Source of the DNA: Nonomuraea rubra | Lineage (GTDB): Bacteria > Actinomycetota > Actinomycetes > Streptosporangiales > Streptosporangiaceae | Direction of reading: 5' to 3' | Assembly: GCF_014207985.1 (NCBI RefSeq) | Contig: NZ_JACHMI010000001.1 | Coordinates: 12,569,001 to 12,633,000 of the forward strand | Length of the DNA: 64,000 nucleotides | Part shown: in pieces, positions 8,155-16,484 of the stretch | How positions within the stretch are numbered: position 1 is the first letter of the stretch | Layout: each line of letters begins with the position of its first letter | Made by a program: the position numbers and the translations under genes | The notes under the pieces: generated by a model | Database searches by the model: none | The model's input: the letters and a program-made list of their open reading frames with translations, nothing else | What the model was told of the DNA's origin: nothing

Positions 8155-8670
8155 ATGCAGGGAACCCAGATCCGCCCGGCCCGTCCCGACGACGAGGAGC
8201 GGATCAGACGCTTCCTGGCCGGCCTGTCGCTGCACACGCAGACGCTCCGGTTCTTCACCGGCGTCTCCAAGCCGGCCCCCGGCCTCGTCAGGACGCTGCT
8301 CCGCGTGGACGAGCGGCGCGACGCGCTCGTCGCGACCACGGAGTGCGGCGAGATCGTCGGCCACGCCATGAGCTTCAAGGGCGGCTGCGCCGACGTGGAG
8401 ATCGCCGTGGTGGTGACGGACGACTGGCAGGGGCGCGGGCTGGGCCCGAGGCTGGTGGACACGCTGCTCCTGCGGGCCTCCGTGCGCGGTGCCAGGACCG
8501 TCGGCATGGACGTCCTGGGCGAGAACCGGCGGGTGCTCAGGCTCGTCCGCCGGCTCTGGCCGGAGGCCACGATGAAGGTGGCTTCCGGGACGGTCGAGGT
8601 GACCGCTATGATCGATCAGGCTGGCCTATTTGCGGAACAAGGTTCTGTTGCCACACCATTGACAGTGTGA
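8155..8670 (+). CDS. GNAT-family N-acetyltransferase
   Basis: 171 residues. IRPARPDDEERIRRFLAGLS opens the fold, and VVTDDWQGRGLGPRLVDTLLLRA is the acetyl-CoA binding motif A (Q/R-x-x-G-x-G) at about residues 85-107. GVMDVLGENRRVLRLVRRLW-like sequence follows as motif B. The start at ATG 8155 follows GAGGAGGAGG. Its stop overlaps the GTG start of the next TetR gene by four bases (GTGA), so the two are translationally coupled. The substrate is unknown. The domain order resembles the C-terminal part of protein lysine acetyltransferases, but no CoA-ligase or cyclic-nucleotide domain is present. Confidence 0.88.
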   Translation: MQGTQIRPARPDDEERIRRFLAGLSLHTQTLRFFTGVSKPAPGLVRTLLRVDERRDALVATTECGEIVGHAMSFKGGCADVEIAVVVTDDWQGRGLGPRLVDTLLLRASVRGARTVGMDVLGENRRVLRLVRRLWPEATMKVASGTVEVTAMIDQAGLFAEQGSVATPLTV

Positions 8671-8680
8671 AGAGTGTCAA
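8659..8680. promoter_or_regulatory. Dyad TTGACA-N10-TGTCAA at the GNAT/TetR junction
   Basis: TTGACA (8659-8664) and TGTCAA (8675-8680) are perfect inverted repeats spanning the overlapping GNAT stop and TetR start codons. A second, shorter dyad (CACAC, N8, GTGTG) overlaps it. Either could be a TetR binding site inside the coding overlap. TTGACA could also be a -35 hexamer for a TetR-internal start. Confidence 0.35.
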
Positions 8681-9263
8681 GAACGGACGCGACGGCCGCA
8701 CCCGCATCATCGAGGGCGCCCTCCGCCGTTTCAGCCAGGACGGCGTCTCCGCCACCACCCTGGCCAGCCTCCGTGAGGAAAGCGGCGTCAGCGTCGGCAG
8801 CTTCTACCACCACTTCGCCAGCAAGGAGCACGTCTTCGGCGTGCTGTACGGCGAGATCCTCGACGCCTACCAGGCGGCCTTCCTGGCCGAGCTGGTCCGC
8901 CACGAGGAGGCCCGCGACGGCATCGAGGCCATCGTGGCCTTCCACATGCGGTGGGCGGGCGAGCACCCCGAGCGGGCCAGGCTGCTGATCAGCGAGCGCC
9001 CGCCGCGCAAGAACGAGCCGGGCGGAGCCGAGGTGGCGGAGGCGCGGCGCGCGTTCTTCCGCCAGGTCTCCGACTGGTGGCGGCCGCACATGAAGAACGG
9101 CCGGCTGCAGCCCGTCCACGCGACCATGTGTTACGTGTTGTGGCTGGGGCCGGCGCAGGAGATGTGCCGGCTGTGGTTCGCGGGAGCGCACACCCCGACG
9201 GAGGAAGAGATCAAGGGGCTGGGTGAGGCGGCCTGGCAGAGCCTGCGCCAGCGGGCGGAATGA
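8667..9263 (+). CDS. TetR-family transcriptional regulator
   Basis: 198 residues from GTG 8667. Helix-turn-helix: IIEGALRRFSQDGVSATTLASLREESGVSVGSFYHHFASKEHVFGVLY at about residues 13-60. The C-terminal domain includes FHMRWAGEHPERARLLISERP and a Trp-rich stretch (DWWRPHM). The start overlaps the GNAT stop by four bases, indicating a common transcript, so the regulator may control its own two-gene operon. Longer upstream reading in this frame is a shadow of the GNAT gene. Confidence 0.88.
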   Translation: MKSVKNGRDGRTRIIEGALRRFSQDGVSATTLASLREESGVSVGSFYHHFASKEHVFGVLYGEILDAYQAAFLAELVRHEEARDGIEAIVAFHMRWAGEHPERARLLISERPPRKNEPGGAEVAEARRAFFRQVSDWWRPHMKNGRLQPVHATMCYVLWLGPAQEMCRLWFAGAHTPTEEEIKGLGEAAWQSLRQRAE

Positions 9264-9317
9264 GCCCTGCGCGGGGAGCGATGATCTGAGCACCGTCTGT
9301 GGTGTTATTGTCCAAAT

Positions 9318-10286
9318 GTGAGACGACCTCGGGCGCTGGTGCTGCCCACCTTGCCGGAGAGCGCGCTCGCCCGCCTGGGCGAGATCGCCGATCTGACCGA
9401 GGTTCCCGCACGACCGAGCCTCGGCTTCACCGACGAGCAACTGGCCGACCTGGTCATCGAGACGGGCGCGACCGTGCTCATCACCGACGGCGACCAGGTG
9501 CGCACGTCGGTGCTCGGCCTGCACCTGGACGTCGTGGCCAGCATGGGGCCGCCGGCGAGCGTGGACCTGGCGCTGGCGGCCGAGCGCGGCGTGACCGTCC
9601 TGCACGCCCCCGAGCGCGACTCGGAGGCGGTGGCCGAGCTGACGCTCGCGCTGCTGTTCGCGGTGAGCAGGAACATCGTCAGTGCCGACCGCGAGGTGCG
9701 CAGGGGGCGGGTCTACCACGCTCCCGTCCACCAGAGCAGGGTGCCTCCGGCGCAGCGCCACCGCGGCCGCAGGCTCACCGGGCGCACGTTCGGCATCGTC
9801 GGCCTGGGCCGGGTCGGCAGGGCGCTGCGCTGGCGGTGCGAGGGCCTGGGCATGAAGGTGATCGTCTGCGACCCGTTCGTGGCCGAGGCCACGCACACGC
9901 TGCCCGGGCTGCTCGCCGAGGCCGACGTGGTCTCCCTGCACGTGCCGCTGACCGAGGAGACGCGGGGGTTCTTCGGCTACCCCGAGTTCGGCGCGATGCG
10001 GCCGGGGTCGATCTACCTCAACACCTCCCGCGGAGCGCTGCACGACCTGCGGGCGCTGGTCGACGCGCTGCGCGAGGGACAGGTGGGCGGCGCCGGGCTC
10101 GACCACTTCGAGGGCGAGTGGCTCGACCGGGCCCATCCCCTGACCCGGCTGCCGAACGTGGTGCTCACCCCCAGGCTGGGCGAGGCCACGGGGGAGAGCC
10201 GGGAGGAGCTGGCGGAGACGCTGGTGGAGGACATCGCGCGGCTGCTGCGCGGGGAGCGGCCCGCGCACGCGTACGTGCCGGTGTGA
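9318..10286 (+). CDS. D-isomer-specific 2-hydroxyacid dehydrogenase family, catalytic His replaced
   Basis: 322 residues. The NAD-binding GxGxxG (FGIVGLGRVGRALR, about residue 157) and the following acidic D (VIVCDPF) are present. The catalytic Arg lies in LNTSRGALHD and the Glu in HFEGEWLD. The normally invariant His of the LTPH motif is Arg286 here (VVLTPRLGEATGES). Reduction of 2-oxo acids needs that His as proton donor, so this copy may be inactive for the standard reaction, act by another route, or be a binding protein. GTG 9318 is the start; no ribosome site is clear. Convergent with the next gene, 4 bases apart. Confidence 0.85.
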   Translation: MRRPRALVLPTLPESALARLGEIADLTEVPARPSLGFTDEQLADLVIETGATVLITDGDQVRTSVLGLHLDVVASMGPPASVDLALAAERGVTVLHAPERDSEAVAELTLALLFAVSRNIVSADREVRRGRVYHAPVHQSRVPPAQRHRGRRLTGRTFGIVGLGRVGRALRWRCEGLGMKVIVCDPFVAEATHTLPGLLAEADVVSLHVPLTEETRGFFGYPEFGAMRPGSIYLNTSRGALHDLRALVDALREGQVGGAGLDHFEGEWLDRAHPLTRLPNVVLTPRLGEATGESREELAETLVEDIARLLRGERPAHAYVPV

Positions 10287-10290
10287 GGGA

Positions 10291-10593
10291 TCAGGCCACC
10301 TGCCGGAGCCGGCTCGGAACGTGCCAGCTCGCGCGGTCGAGCGAGATGTCCAGCCGCAGATCGCCACGCTGCCTGCGCAACCCGGGCACCCGCACCCTGT
10401 CGTGCACGTCGAACCTGCCCCGATGCGGATACCCGAACCCCAGCTCACCCGGCAGCACCCGCAGATCATCACGATTGCCGCAGCGCGGGCACGTCCACGA
10501 GACCAGGTCCAGGCCGCGGTTGTAGTCGGAGCAGGCGCTGAAGTATTCGTCGGGCCTGAATCGGGACTCACAGGCCAAGCAAGGGATCAGCAT
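10291..10593 (-). CDS. Small zinc-ribbon protein of unknown function
   Basis: 100 residues. The N-terminus has four Cys in MLIPCLACESRF and WTCPRCGNRDDLRVL, two C-x2-C knuckles about 28 residues apart, typical of a zinc ribbon. The C-terminal half is basic (RGRFDVHDRVRVPGLRRQRGDLRLDI) and may bind nucleic acid or form a strand-rich domain. The ATG at 10593 follows GAGGAG nine bases upstream, supporting the start. No homologue is recognised. It is transcribed alone, opposite to the methyltransferase gene. Confidence 0.72.
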   Translation of the reverse strand: MLIPCLACESRFRPDEYFSACSDYNRGLDLVSWTCPRCGNRDDLRVLPGELGFGYPHRGRFDVHDRVRVPGLRRQRGDLRLDISLDRASWHVPSRLRQVA

Positions 10594-10747
10594 CGGGTCC
10601 GCTCCTCGGGGACGAACGTGTCGGTACGCATAGAGATACCGCGCGTCACTTGTCCGCCGCTTGCAGAATGCTTGGGTGTTTAAGTAACAGTATGAGCACT
10701 GTCGGTATCAGATCATGCTCGTGAGCCGGCGGTGAAAGGATGCTCCT

Positions 10748-12151
10748 GTGGAACGACTGCGCCATCACCTGCTCGACACCGGATACACGATCGACGGCGT
10801 GCGCGAACGCCTGGGCAGCATGGCGGCCTCGGCGCTGGCCCGCGAGGAACTGGTACCGGCTCTGCGCGCCACCGCCGACGGCGATGCGCTGGGCACCCTG
10901 ATCAGGCTGTGGTGGCTCGGCGTCCCCGTCCCGGCCAAGTCCGTGGGGCCCGAGGTGCTCGACTCCGGGCTGGTCGAGGCCGATGGCGACCAGGTCGCCG
11001 CCACCGTGCACCTCCAGCCCTGGGAGACCGGCGGTTTCCTCGTCTCCGACAGGAAGGTGCGGCCGGGCGACCCCGCGCTGCGGCTCGACCACGTGGTGGG
11101 GGCGGGCGGTGCCTCGGCCAACCTGGCCCAGCTCGTCACCCGCCGCCCGGTGGGACGCGCGCTCGACCTGGGCACCGGGTGCGGGGTGCAGGTGCTGCAC
11201 CTGGCAGGGCGGGCCGAGCGGATCACGGCCACCGATCTCAACCCCCGCGCGCTGCAGCTGGCCAGGCTGAGCTGGGAGCTGTCCGGGGTGAGCGGCGTGG
11301 ACGCGCGCGCGGGCTCGATGTTCGAGCCGGTCGAGGGGGAGCTGTTCGACCTGGTCGTGAGCAACCCGCCGTTCGTCATCGCGCCGGCCCGCGCGGGCAA
11401 GCTGACCTACCGCGAGTCGGGCCGCGAGGGCGACGACTTCTGCCGCGACCTCGTCCGCCGCGCGCCGCTCCACCTCAACCCCGGCGGCCAGGCCCACTTC
11501 CTGGCCAACTGGCTGCACGTCGAGGGGGAGGACTGGCACGACCGCGTGGGCGGCTGGCTGGGCGAGACCGGCTGCGACGCCTGGGTGGTGCAGCGCGACG
11601 TGCAGGACCCGGCCGAGTACGTCGAGCTGTGGCTCAGGGACGCGGCCGAGCAGGGCACGAGCGCGTACACCGAGCACTACGACCGGTGGCTGGCCTGGTT
11701 CGACGAGCGGCGGATCGAGGGCATCGGGTTCGGCTGGATCACGATGCGCAACTCCGGCACGCTCGACCCCGTCGTACGCGTCGAGCACCTGGCCCACCAG
11801 GTCTCGCTGCCGGTCGGCGACTACGTCGACTCCGTGATCGACGCGATCGCCACCGCGCACCGGGCGCGAGGGCTGGACGCCGCGCTGCTGCGCACCGCCG
11901 ACGGGCTGCTCGACGAGCGCGTCGGCCTGCCGGGCGCCGAGGACCCGATCCGCATCGTCCTGCGCCAGACGCAGGGGCTGCGGCGCAGCAGGGAGGTCGG
12001 CACGGTGGAGGCCGCGCTGGCCGGGGTGTGCGACGGCGAGCTGGCCCTCGGGCCGCTGCTGAACGTGATCGCCGAGCTGGTCGGAGACGGGGAGATCCCC
12101 GACTCCGACGCGGTCAGGCCGCTGATCGCGGAGGGCTACTTCCTCCTTTAA
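10748..12151 (+). CDS. SAM-dependent methyltransferase, PrmC/HemK-like N-methyltransferase family
   Basis: 467 residues. An N-terminal helical, winged-helix-like region of about 120 residues precedes a Rossmann methyltransferase. Motif I is ALDLGTGCGVQVLHLA (about 138-153), ITATDLNPRAL follows, and the catalytic-type motif is VVSNPPFVIAP (about 203-213). NPPF is typical of enzymes that methylate planar nitrogen (Gln side chains or nucleobases). The C-terminal 200 residues are specific to a family common in actinobacteria. GTG 10748 follows gtgaaaGGAtgctcct. Transcription appears monocistronic. The target is not known. Confidence 0.88.
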   Translation: MERLRHHLLDTGYTIDGVRERLGSMAASALAREELVPALRATADGDALGTLIRLWWLGVPVPAKSVGPEVLDSGLVEADGDQVAATVHLQPWETGGFLVSDRKVRPGDPALRLDHVVGAGGASANLAQLVTRRPVGRALDLGTGCGVQVLHLAGRAERITATDLNPRALQLARLSWELSGVSGVDARAGSMFEPVEGELFDLVVSNPPFVIAPARAGKLTYRESGREGDDFCRDLVRRAPLHLNPGGQAHFLANWLHVEGEDWHDRVGGWLGETGCDAWVVQRDVQDPAEYVELWLRDAAEQGTSAYTEHYDRWLAWFDERRIEGIGFGWITMRNSGTLDPVVRVEHLAHQVSLPVGDYVDSVIDAIATAHRARGLDAALLRTADGLLDERVGLPGAEDPIRIVLRQTQGLRRSREVGTVEAALAGVCDGELALGPLLNVIAELVGDGEIPDSDAVRPLIAEGYFLL

Positions 12152-12157
12152 TCGGGT

Positions 12158-12191
12158 GTTGATCCGACGTCAACCTCACCGTTGGATGCTG
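12158..12191 (+). repeat. Two-part motif downstream of the AfsR-like gene (copy 1)
   Basis: GTTGATCCG-aCGTcAA (12158-12174) followed by GGATGCTG (12184-12191). The same two elements occur in the same order at 15512-15556, on the other side of the AfsR-like gene. The surrounding 257-base space between two convergent genes (12152-12408) contains no gene I can support. Confidence 0.4.
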
Positions 12192-12408
12192 TGGGCCAGG
12201 ACACGGACCTGGGGGGTTCGAGGGCCGTGTCAGGTCCGGCCGGTCGTCCGGAGTGAGGCGGCTAGCCGTTGCGCGGAGCATCCGGATAACCGGGCCCCCT
12301 AGCGACGCGCGACGGTCAGGATGACCGGCCGGGCTGAACACATCCGATTTCCTAGGGACAGCCTTGATCAACCATGTGTGGATGACACGTCTGGACGACG
12401 AGCTGTAC

Positions 12409-15400
12409 TCAGGACTCGACGACGGGCCCATCGCCGGCGGGTTCGGGAGTGGCGATGCTGTCGAGCAGGACCTTGAGATCCCCGGCCTCGGGAGCGCCGA
12501 GCCTGGAGAAGATGTCGAAGGCCTGCCGTAGGCAGTCCAGGCTTCTCGTCGTGCTGCCGAGACCGCGCAGCGCCCTGCCCAGCACGGTGAGCGAGAGCGC
12601 CTCGCCGTACGGGTGGCCGATCTCGCGGGAGACCACCAGCGCCTGCTCGGCGTGGCGGACGGCGTCGGGATACCGCTCGGCGGCGATGAACGTCTCGGCC
12701 AGCCGGGAGCACACCCGTTGCTCCCAGACGCGCTGCTTGCTGGCGCGGAAGAAGGCCAGGCACTCGGCATGGTGGTGCACGGCCTCGGTGAGGCGGCCCA
12801 CCCTGCTCAGGACGATGCCGAGGTGGTAGCGGGCACGGGCGGTGCCGGCGCCGCTGCCGATCTCGGTGAAGATGGCCAGGCCCTTCTCCGCCGCCGCGAT
12901 CGCGTCCTCGGGACGGCCCAGGCCCAGGTGGTCGCGGGCCGAGTAGCTGAGGACCAGCGCCTCGCCGGCCGGCACGCCGTTCTCGCGGTACCACCGCGTG
13001 GCGGCCTCGAACAGCGACAGCGCCTCGGTGTGGCGGCGCTGGCGGCCGACGACGACGGCCAGGGCGTTCAGCACCTCGCCGGTGACGATCTTCTCCTGGC
13101 GGGCCCGCGACAGCTCGTGCACGATCCTGAAGTGCTGCTCGGCGTCCTTGAGCCGGTTGTCCGCGAACAGCACCCGGCCCTGCACGTAGCGGGCGCGCAG
13201 CTCGCTGCCCTGGTCGGCGTTGCGCTGCGCGGTGGCCAGCACGGCCTTGGTGCCGCGGTCGAACTCGCGCGTGTGCGTGCCCGCCTCCAGCAGCGGCTCC
13301 ATCGCCACCAGCAGGTCCGCGGCGGGCAGCAGCTGCTCGGCGGTACGGGCCGTCGCGGCGGCCTGGTCGATGGCCGCGAACAGCGAGTCGCCCTCGGAGA
13401 TCAGCCAGGCCACGGCCTCGTCCACGCTGGTGAAGGTGAGCCCGCTGCCGACGACCACGAGGTTGGCGGGGATCATGCTGCCCTCGTAGGCCAGGGTGTG
13501 CGCCGACTGGGCCGAGGCCAGGTAGAAGCCGAGCAGGCGGCGCAGCGCCATCGTACGGGCCTGGGGCCGCTCGCCCCTGTCCAGCGCCCGGCGGGCGAAC
13601 AGCTTGAGCAGGTCGTGGAAGCGGTAGCGGCCCGGCGCGGGCGCCTCCAGCAGGCTGGCGTCCACCAGCGACTCCAGCACCTCCTCCGCCTCGAACATGC
13701 TCATCGACAGCACGGCGGAGGCGGCCCCGACGGAGATGTCGGGCCCGTTGGGCAGCGACAGCAGCCGGAAGGCGCGGGCCTGGACGGAGGTGAGCTGGCC
13801 GTACCCGAGGGCGAACGTGGCCTCCACGGCCAGGTTGCCCACTCGCAGCTCGTCGAGGCGGCGCTGCTCGTCGGCCAGCCTGGGCACCAGCGAGGCGACC
13901 GTCCACGAGGGCCGGGCGGCGAGCCGGGAGGCGACGATGCGTACGGCCAGGGGCAGGAAGCCGCACGCGGCCACCACGTCCATGGCCGCGCCGTGCTCGG
14001 CGGCGACCCGCTCGGCGCCGGCGACCGAGGAGAACAGCGACAGCGCCTCGTCCGGCTCCATCACGTCGAGATCCACGAGCTTGGCCGACGGCAGGTCGGC
14101 CAGCTTGCCCCGGCTGGTGACGATGGCGGCGCATCCGGGCGTGCCCGGCAGCAGCGGGCTGACCTGGGCGGCGTCGCGGGCGTTGTCCAGCAGCACCAGG
14201 ATGCGGCGCTCGGCCAGGATGGAGCGGTAGAGGGCGGAGCGTTCCGCGGGGGCGTCGGGGATGACGTCCGGCGGCACGCCGAGCGCGCGCAGGAAGCCGC
14301 CGAGCGCCGACTCGGGCGCGAGGGCCTGGTCGGTGTAGCCGCGCAGGTCGGCGTAGAGCTGGCCGTCGGGGAAGACGTCGTCCACCAGGTGCGCCACGTG
14401 CACGGCCAGCGTGGTCTTGCCGACGCCGCCGATGCCGGAGATGGCCGCGATGGGCACGCCCTCGGCCGCCGGCTGGGCCGACAGGAGGGTGCGCAGGCGA
14501 ACCGCGATCTCCTTGCGGCCGGTGAAGTCGCTGACGGCGGCCGGGAGCTGGGCGGGGCGCGGCAGCTCCAGCGCCGGCTGCTGCTGCTCCTCCTCGCCCG
14601 CCGGCTCCTCCTCCTGGGGGACCTCCGCCGCGGCGAGCGTGGGGTCGGCGGCCAGGATGCGCTGGTGCAGCGCGGACAGTTCCGGGCCCGGCTCGATGCC
14701 CAGCTCGTCGATGAGCGCCTCGCGCGTCTCGGTGAAGACGTTGAGCGCGTCGCCCTGCCGGCCGCAGCGGTACAGGGCCAGCATGAGCTGGGCGCGCAGC
14801 CGCTCGCGCAGCGGGTGGTCGGCGGTGAGCGCGATCAGCTCGGAGACGATCTTGGCGTGGTTGCCGAGCTCCAGGTCCACGTCCATGAGCGTCTCGACGA
14901 CGCTGATACGCCGCTCGACCAGGCGGTCGCGCTGGTGCTCGGAGTAGGGGCCGACGGTGCCGGCCAGCGGCTCGCCCTCGAACAGGGCCAGCGCGGCCCG
15001 CAGGGCGCGGGCGCACTCGGCCGGTTTGCCGGCCTTGCGGGCGGCCTCGGCCTGCTGGATGCCGCGCTCGAAGCGGGTCAGGTCGAGGGAGTCCTCAGGC
15101 AGGCGCAGCGCGTAGCCGCGGCCGATCGAGGTGAGCAGCTCGGGGCGGGAGCGGGCGGGCCTGTCGGGTTCGAGCACGGTGCGCAGCCTGGAGACGTACG
15201 TGCGCAGCGCGCCCAGGGCCCGCGGCGGGGCCTCCTCGCCCCACACCGCGTCGATCATCTCGTTCGGGGTGACCGCGTGGCCTTCCCGCAGGAGCAGCAT
15301 GCCGAGGATGGAACGCTGCAGCGGGGTGCCCAGGTCGAGTTCCTGGCCATCACGCCACGCGCGGACAGGACCGAGCACGGCGAACCGCAGCCCGCTCTCA

Positions 15401-15417
15401 ACGCTCTGACCAGCCAT
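12409..15417 (-). CDS. AfsR/SARP-type regulator with BTAD, NB-ARC and TPR domains
   Basis: 1002 residues from ATG 15417, preceded by GGAGA; a TTG at 15456 is a weaker alternative. Domain order: OmpR-type winged helix (about 8-95, FAVLGPVRAWRDGQELDLG to LRTYVSRLRTVLEP), bacterial transcriptional activation domain (about 100-245), an acidic Glu/Gln linker (about 270-285), then an NB-ARC ATPase with P-loop ISGIGGVGKTTLAVHVA near 330 and Walker B RRILVLLDNARD near 407. Tetratricopeptide-like repeats run from about 680 to 960. This is the architecture of Streptomyces AfsR, a global activator of secondary metabolism that responds to Ser/Thr kinases. No biosynthetic cluster is adjacent, so it is more likely a global than a pathway regulator. 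Confidence 0.92.
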   Translation of the reverse strand: MAGQSVESGLRFAVLGPVRAWRDGQELDLGTPLQRSILGMLLLREGHAVTPNEMIDAVWGEEAPPRALGALRTYVSRLRTVLEPDRPARSRPELLTSIGRGYALRLPEDSLDLTRFERGIQQAEAARKAGKPAECARALRAALALFEGEPLAGTVGPYSEHQRDRLVERRISVVETLMDVDLELGNHAKIVSELIALTADHPLRERLRAQLMLALYRCGRQGDALNVFTETREALIDELGIEPGPELSALHQRILAADPTLAAAEVPQEEEPAGEEEQQQPALELPRPAQLPAAVSDFTGRKEIAVRLRTLLSAQPAAEGVPIAAISGIGGVGKTTLAVHVAHLVDDVFPDGQLYADLRGYTDQALAPESALGGFLRALGVPPDVIPDAPAERSALYRSILAERRILVLLDNARDAAQVSPLLPGTPGCAAIVTSRGKLADLPSAKLVDLDVMEPDEALSLFSSVAGAERVAAEHGAAMDVVAACGFLPLAVRIVASRLAARPSWTVASLVPRLADEQRRLDELRVGNLAVEATFALGYGQLTSVQARAFRLLSLPNGPDISVGAASAVLSMSMFEAEEVLESLVDASLLEAPAPGRYRFHDLLKLFARRALDRGERPQARTMALRRLLGFYLASAQSAHTLAYEGSMIPANLVVVGSGLTFTSVDEAVAWLISEGDSLFAAIDQAAATARTAEQLLPAADLLVAMEPLLEAGTHTREFDRGTKAVLATAQRNADQGSELRARYVQGRVLFADNRLKDAEQHFRIVHELSRARQEKIVTGEVLNALAVVVGRQRRHTEALSLFEAATRWYRENGVPAGEALVLSYSARDHLGLGRPEDAIAAAEKGLAIFTEIGSGAGTARARYHLGIVLSRVGRLTEAVHHHAECLAFFRASKQRVWEQRVCSRLAETFIAAERYPDAVRHAEQALVVSREIGHPYGEALSLTVLGRALRGLGSTTRSLDCLRQAFDIFSRLGAPEAGDLKVLLDSIATPEPAGDGPVVES

Positions 15418-15511
15418 GCCGTCTGTCTCCAAGCCAATGGAACGATTTGTTACCAAATGATAGATCCATCACTGCTCGTCACCTAGGTTCGGGCAGATCG
15501 TTCATCTGTGC

Positions 15512-15556
15512 GTTGATCCGTCGTTAATCCGGTTTTGAGCCCGTCCCCGGATGCTG
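15512..15556 (+). repeat. Two-part motif upstream of the AfsR-like gene (copy 2)
   Basis: GTTGATCCG-tCGTtAA (15512-15528) and GGATGCTG (15549-15556) repeat the two elements found at 12158-12191, with a wider spacer. Here they lie about 95 bases upstream of the AfsR-like start codon, in its presumed promoter region. SARP proteins bind short direct repeats near promoters, so a regulatory role is plausible but unproven. Confidence 0.4.
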
Positions 15557-15621
15557 AGGGTCGGAGCCACACGTGATACGCATCGCGGGGGCGTGTGTCA
15601 TGTAGAGGCTGCGCGGACCGG

Positions 15622-15660
15622 AAAAAATACCGGCCCCGCCCTCCAATGTCGGGCGGGGCC
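15622..15660 (-). terminator. Strong intrinsic terminator of the GNAT gene
   Basis: GGCCCCGCCC (15632-15641) pairs perfectly with GGGCGGGGCC (15651-15660) across a 9-base loop. On the minus strand it is followed by TTTTTT (15627-15622). It sits 15 bases after the minus-strand GNAT stop and upstream of the AfsR-like promoter, insulating the two genes. Confidence 0.85.
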
Positions 15661-15675
15661 GTCGGTGAACGGTTT

Positions 15676-16320
15676 TCAGGCTGCCTCGACCAGTCCGAGC
15701 CTCATCAGCAGCCGCTCGCGTACGAGCGGCCATTCGGAGTTCAGGATCGAGTAGAACGCGGTATCTCGGACCGTGTTGTCGGCGCCTCGGCTATCCGCTC
15801 GCCGCACCCCGTCGAAGTGTGCGCCGAGTGCCTCGATGGCGGCCCGGGATCTGGTGTTGCGTACGTCTGCCTTCAAGGTGATGCGGTGGACGTTCCAGGT
15901 CTCGAAGGCGTGCGAGAGCAGGAGGAACTTGCTCTCCCGGTTGGCACCCGTACCTTGGGCGCTCGCGCCCAGCCAGGTGTAACCGATGTCGGCCACGGAC
16001 GGAACGTCGCCCACCGCACCGCGTGTACCCGGAGGCCAGGGCATGGGGCCCTGCCAGTACTCCAGGTGCATGAGACGGGTGGCACCGACCACGCGGTCGG
16101 TGTTCAGCCACCGGATGGCGAAGGGCATCGTGCGGCCCTCCGCCTGCTCAGCCATGGCGGCCTCCACGTAGGAGACAACCTCGTCCCGGCCGTTCGGGAC
16201 GCGAGTGAAGGTGTAGGTGGAGCGGTCTTCACTCGCCGCGGCGACGAGGTCATCGACCGCCGCGAGGCTGAGAGGCTCCAGGCGCACGAGGCGCCCGGAC
16301 AGGGTGACAAGAGCGGGCAT
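15676..16320 (-). CDS. GNAT-family N-acetyltransferase (RimJ/RimL-like)
   Basis: 214 residues from ATG 16320. Family features: LSGRLVRLEPLSLAAVDDLVAAA at the N-terminus, PFAIRWLNTDRVVGATRLM (strands 3-4), IGYTWLGASAQGTGANRESKFLLLSHAFE as the acetyl-CoA site (a Q-G-T-G variant of the usual R-G-x-G), then NVHRITLKADVRNTRSRAAIEALGAHFDG. This matches RimJ/RimL-like enzymes acting on protein N-termini or small amines. An upstream in-frame extension to 16392 lacks a ribosome site and family similarity. Codon use is less GC-biased than in its neighbours, which hints at later acquisition, weakly. Confidence 0.88.
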   Translation of the reverse strand: MPALVTLSGRLVRLEPLSLAAVDDLVAAASEDRSTYTFTRVPNGRDEVVSYVEAAMAEQAEGRTMPFAIRWLNTDRVVGATRLMHLEYWQGPMPWPPGTRGAVGDVPSVADIGYTWLGASAQGTGANRESKFLLLSHAFETWNVHRITLKADVRNTRSRAAIEALGAHFDGVRRADSRGADNTVRDTAFYSILNSEWPLVRERLLMRLGLVEAA

Positions 16321-16484
16321 GAGCACATGATGAGGGTTGCCCGACGTGCACGTAACCAGGCCGTGCGGGCCAACTTTCCGCCGGTTTTTCACCCACGGAG
16401 TTTCCGCAGGTCAGAGGCCCCTTTTGGGGGATGGTAAACCCGCTCTTGGGGAAAGATTCGCCTAACCGTGACCCTGGCCGGACC

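Noticed and set aside
12409..15417. The AfsR/SARP regulator as evidence for an adjacent biosynthetic gene cluster
   Set aside because: No polyketide, peptide, terpene-cyclase or RiPP core genes lie around it. Its domain layout suits a global regulator.
12613..15486. Very long plus-strand open frame opposite the AfsR-like gene
   Set aside because: Its translation is low-complexity (Gly, Arg, Gln, Ala) without domain signals, whereas the minus strand encodes a full AfsR architecture.
15524..15601. A short minus-strand frame (about 25 residues beginning MTHAPAMRITCG) upstream of the AfsR-like gene, considered as a leader peptide
   Set aside because: No ribosome site precedes it and no attenuator hairpin follows. 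The strong terminator in the gap belongs to the GNAT gene.
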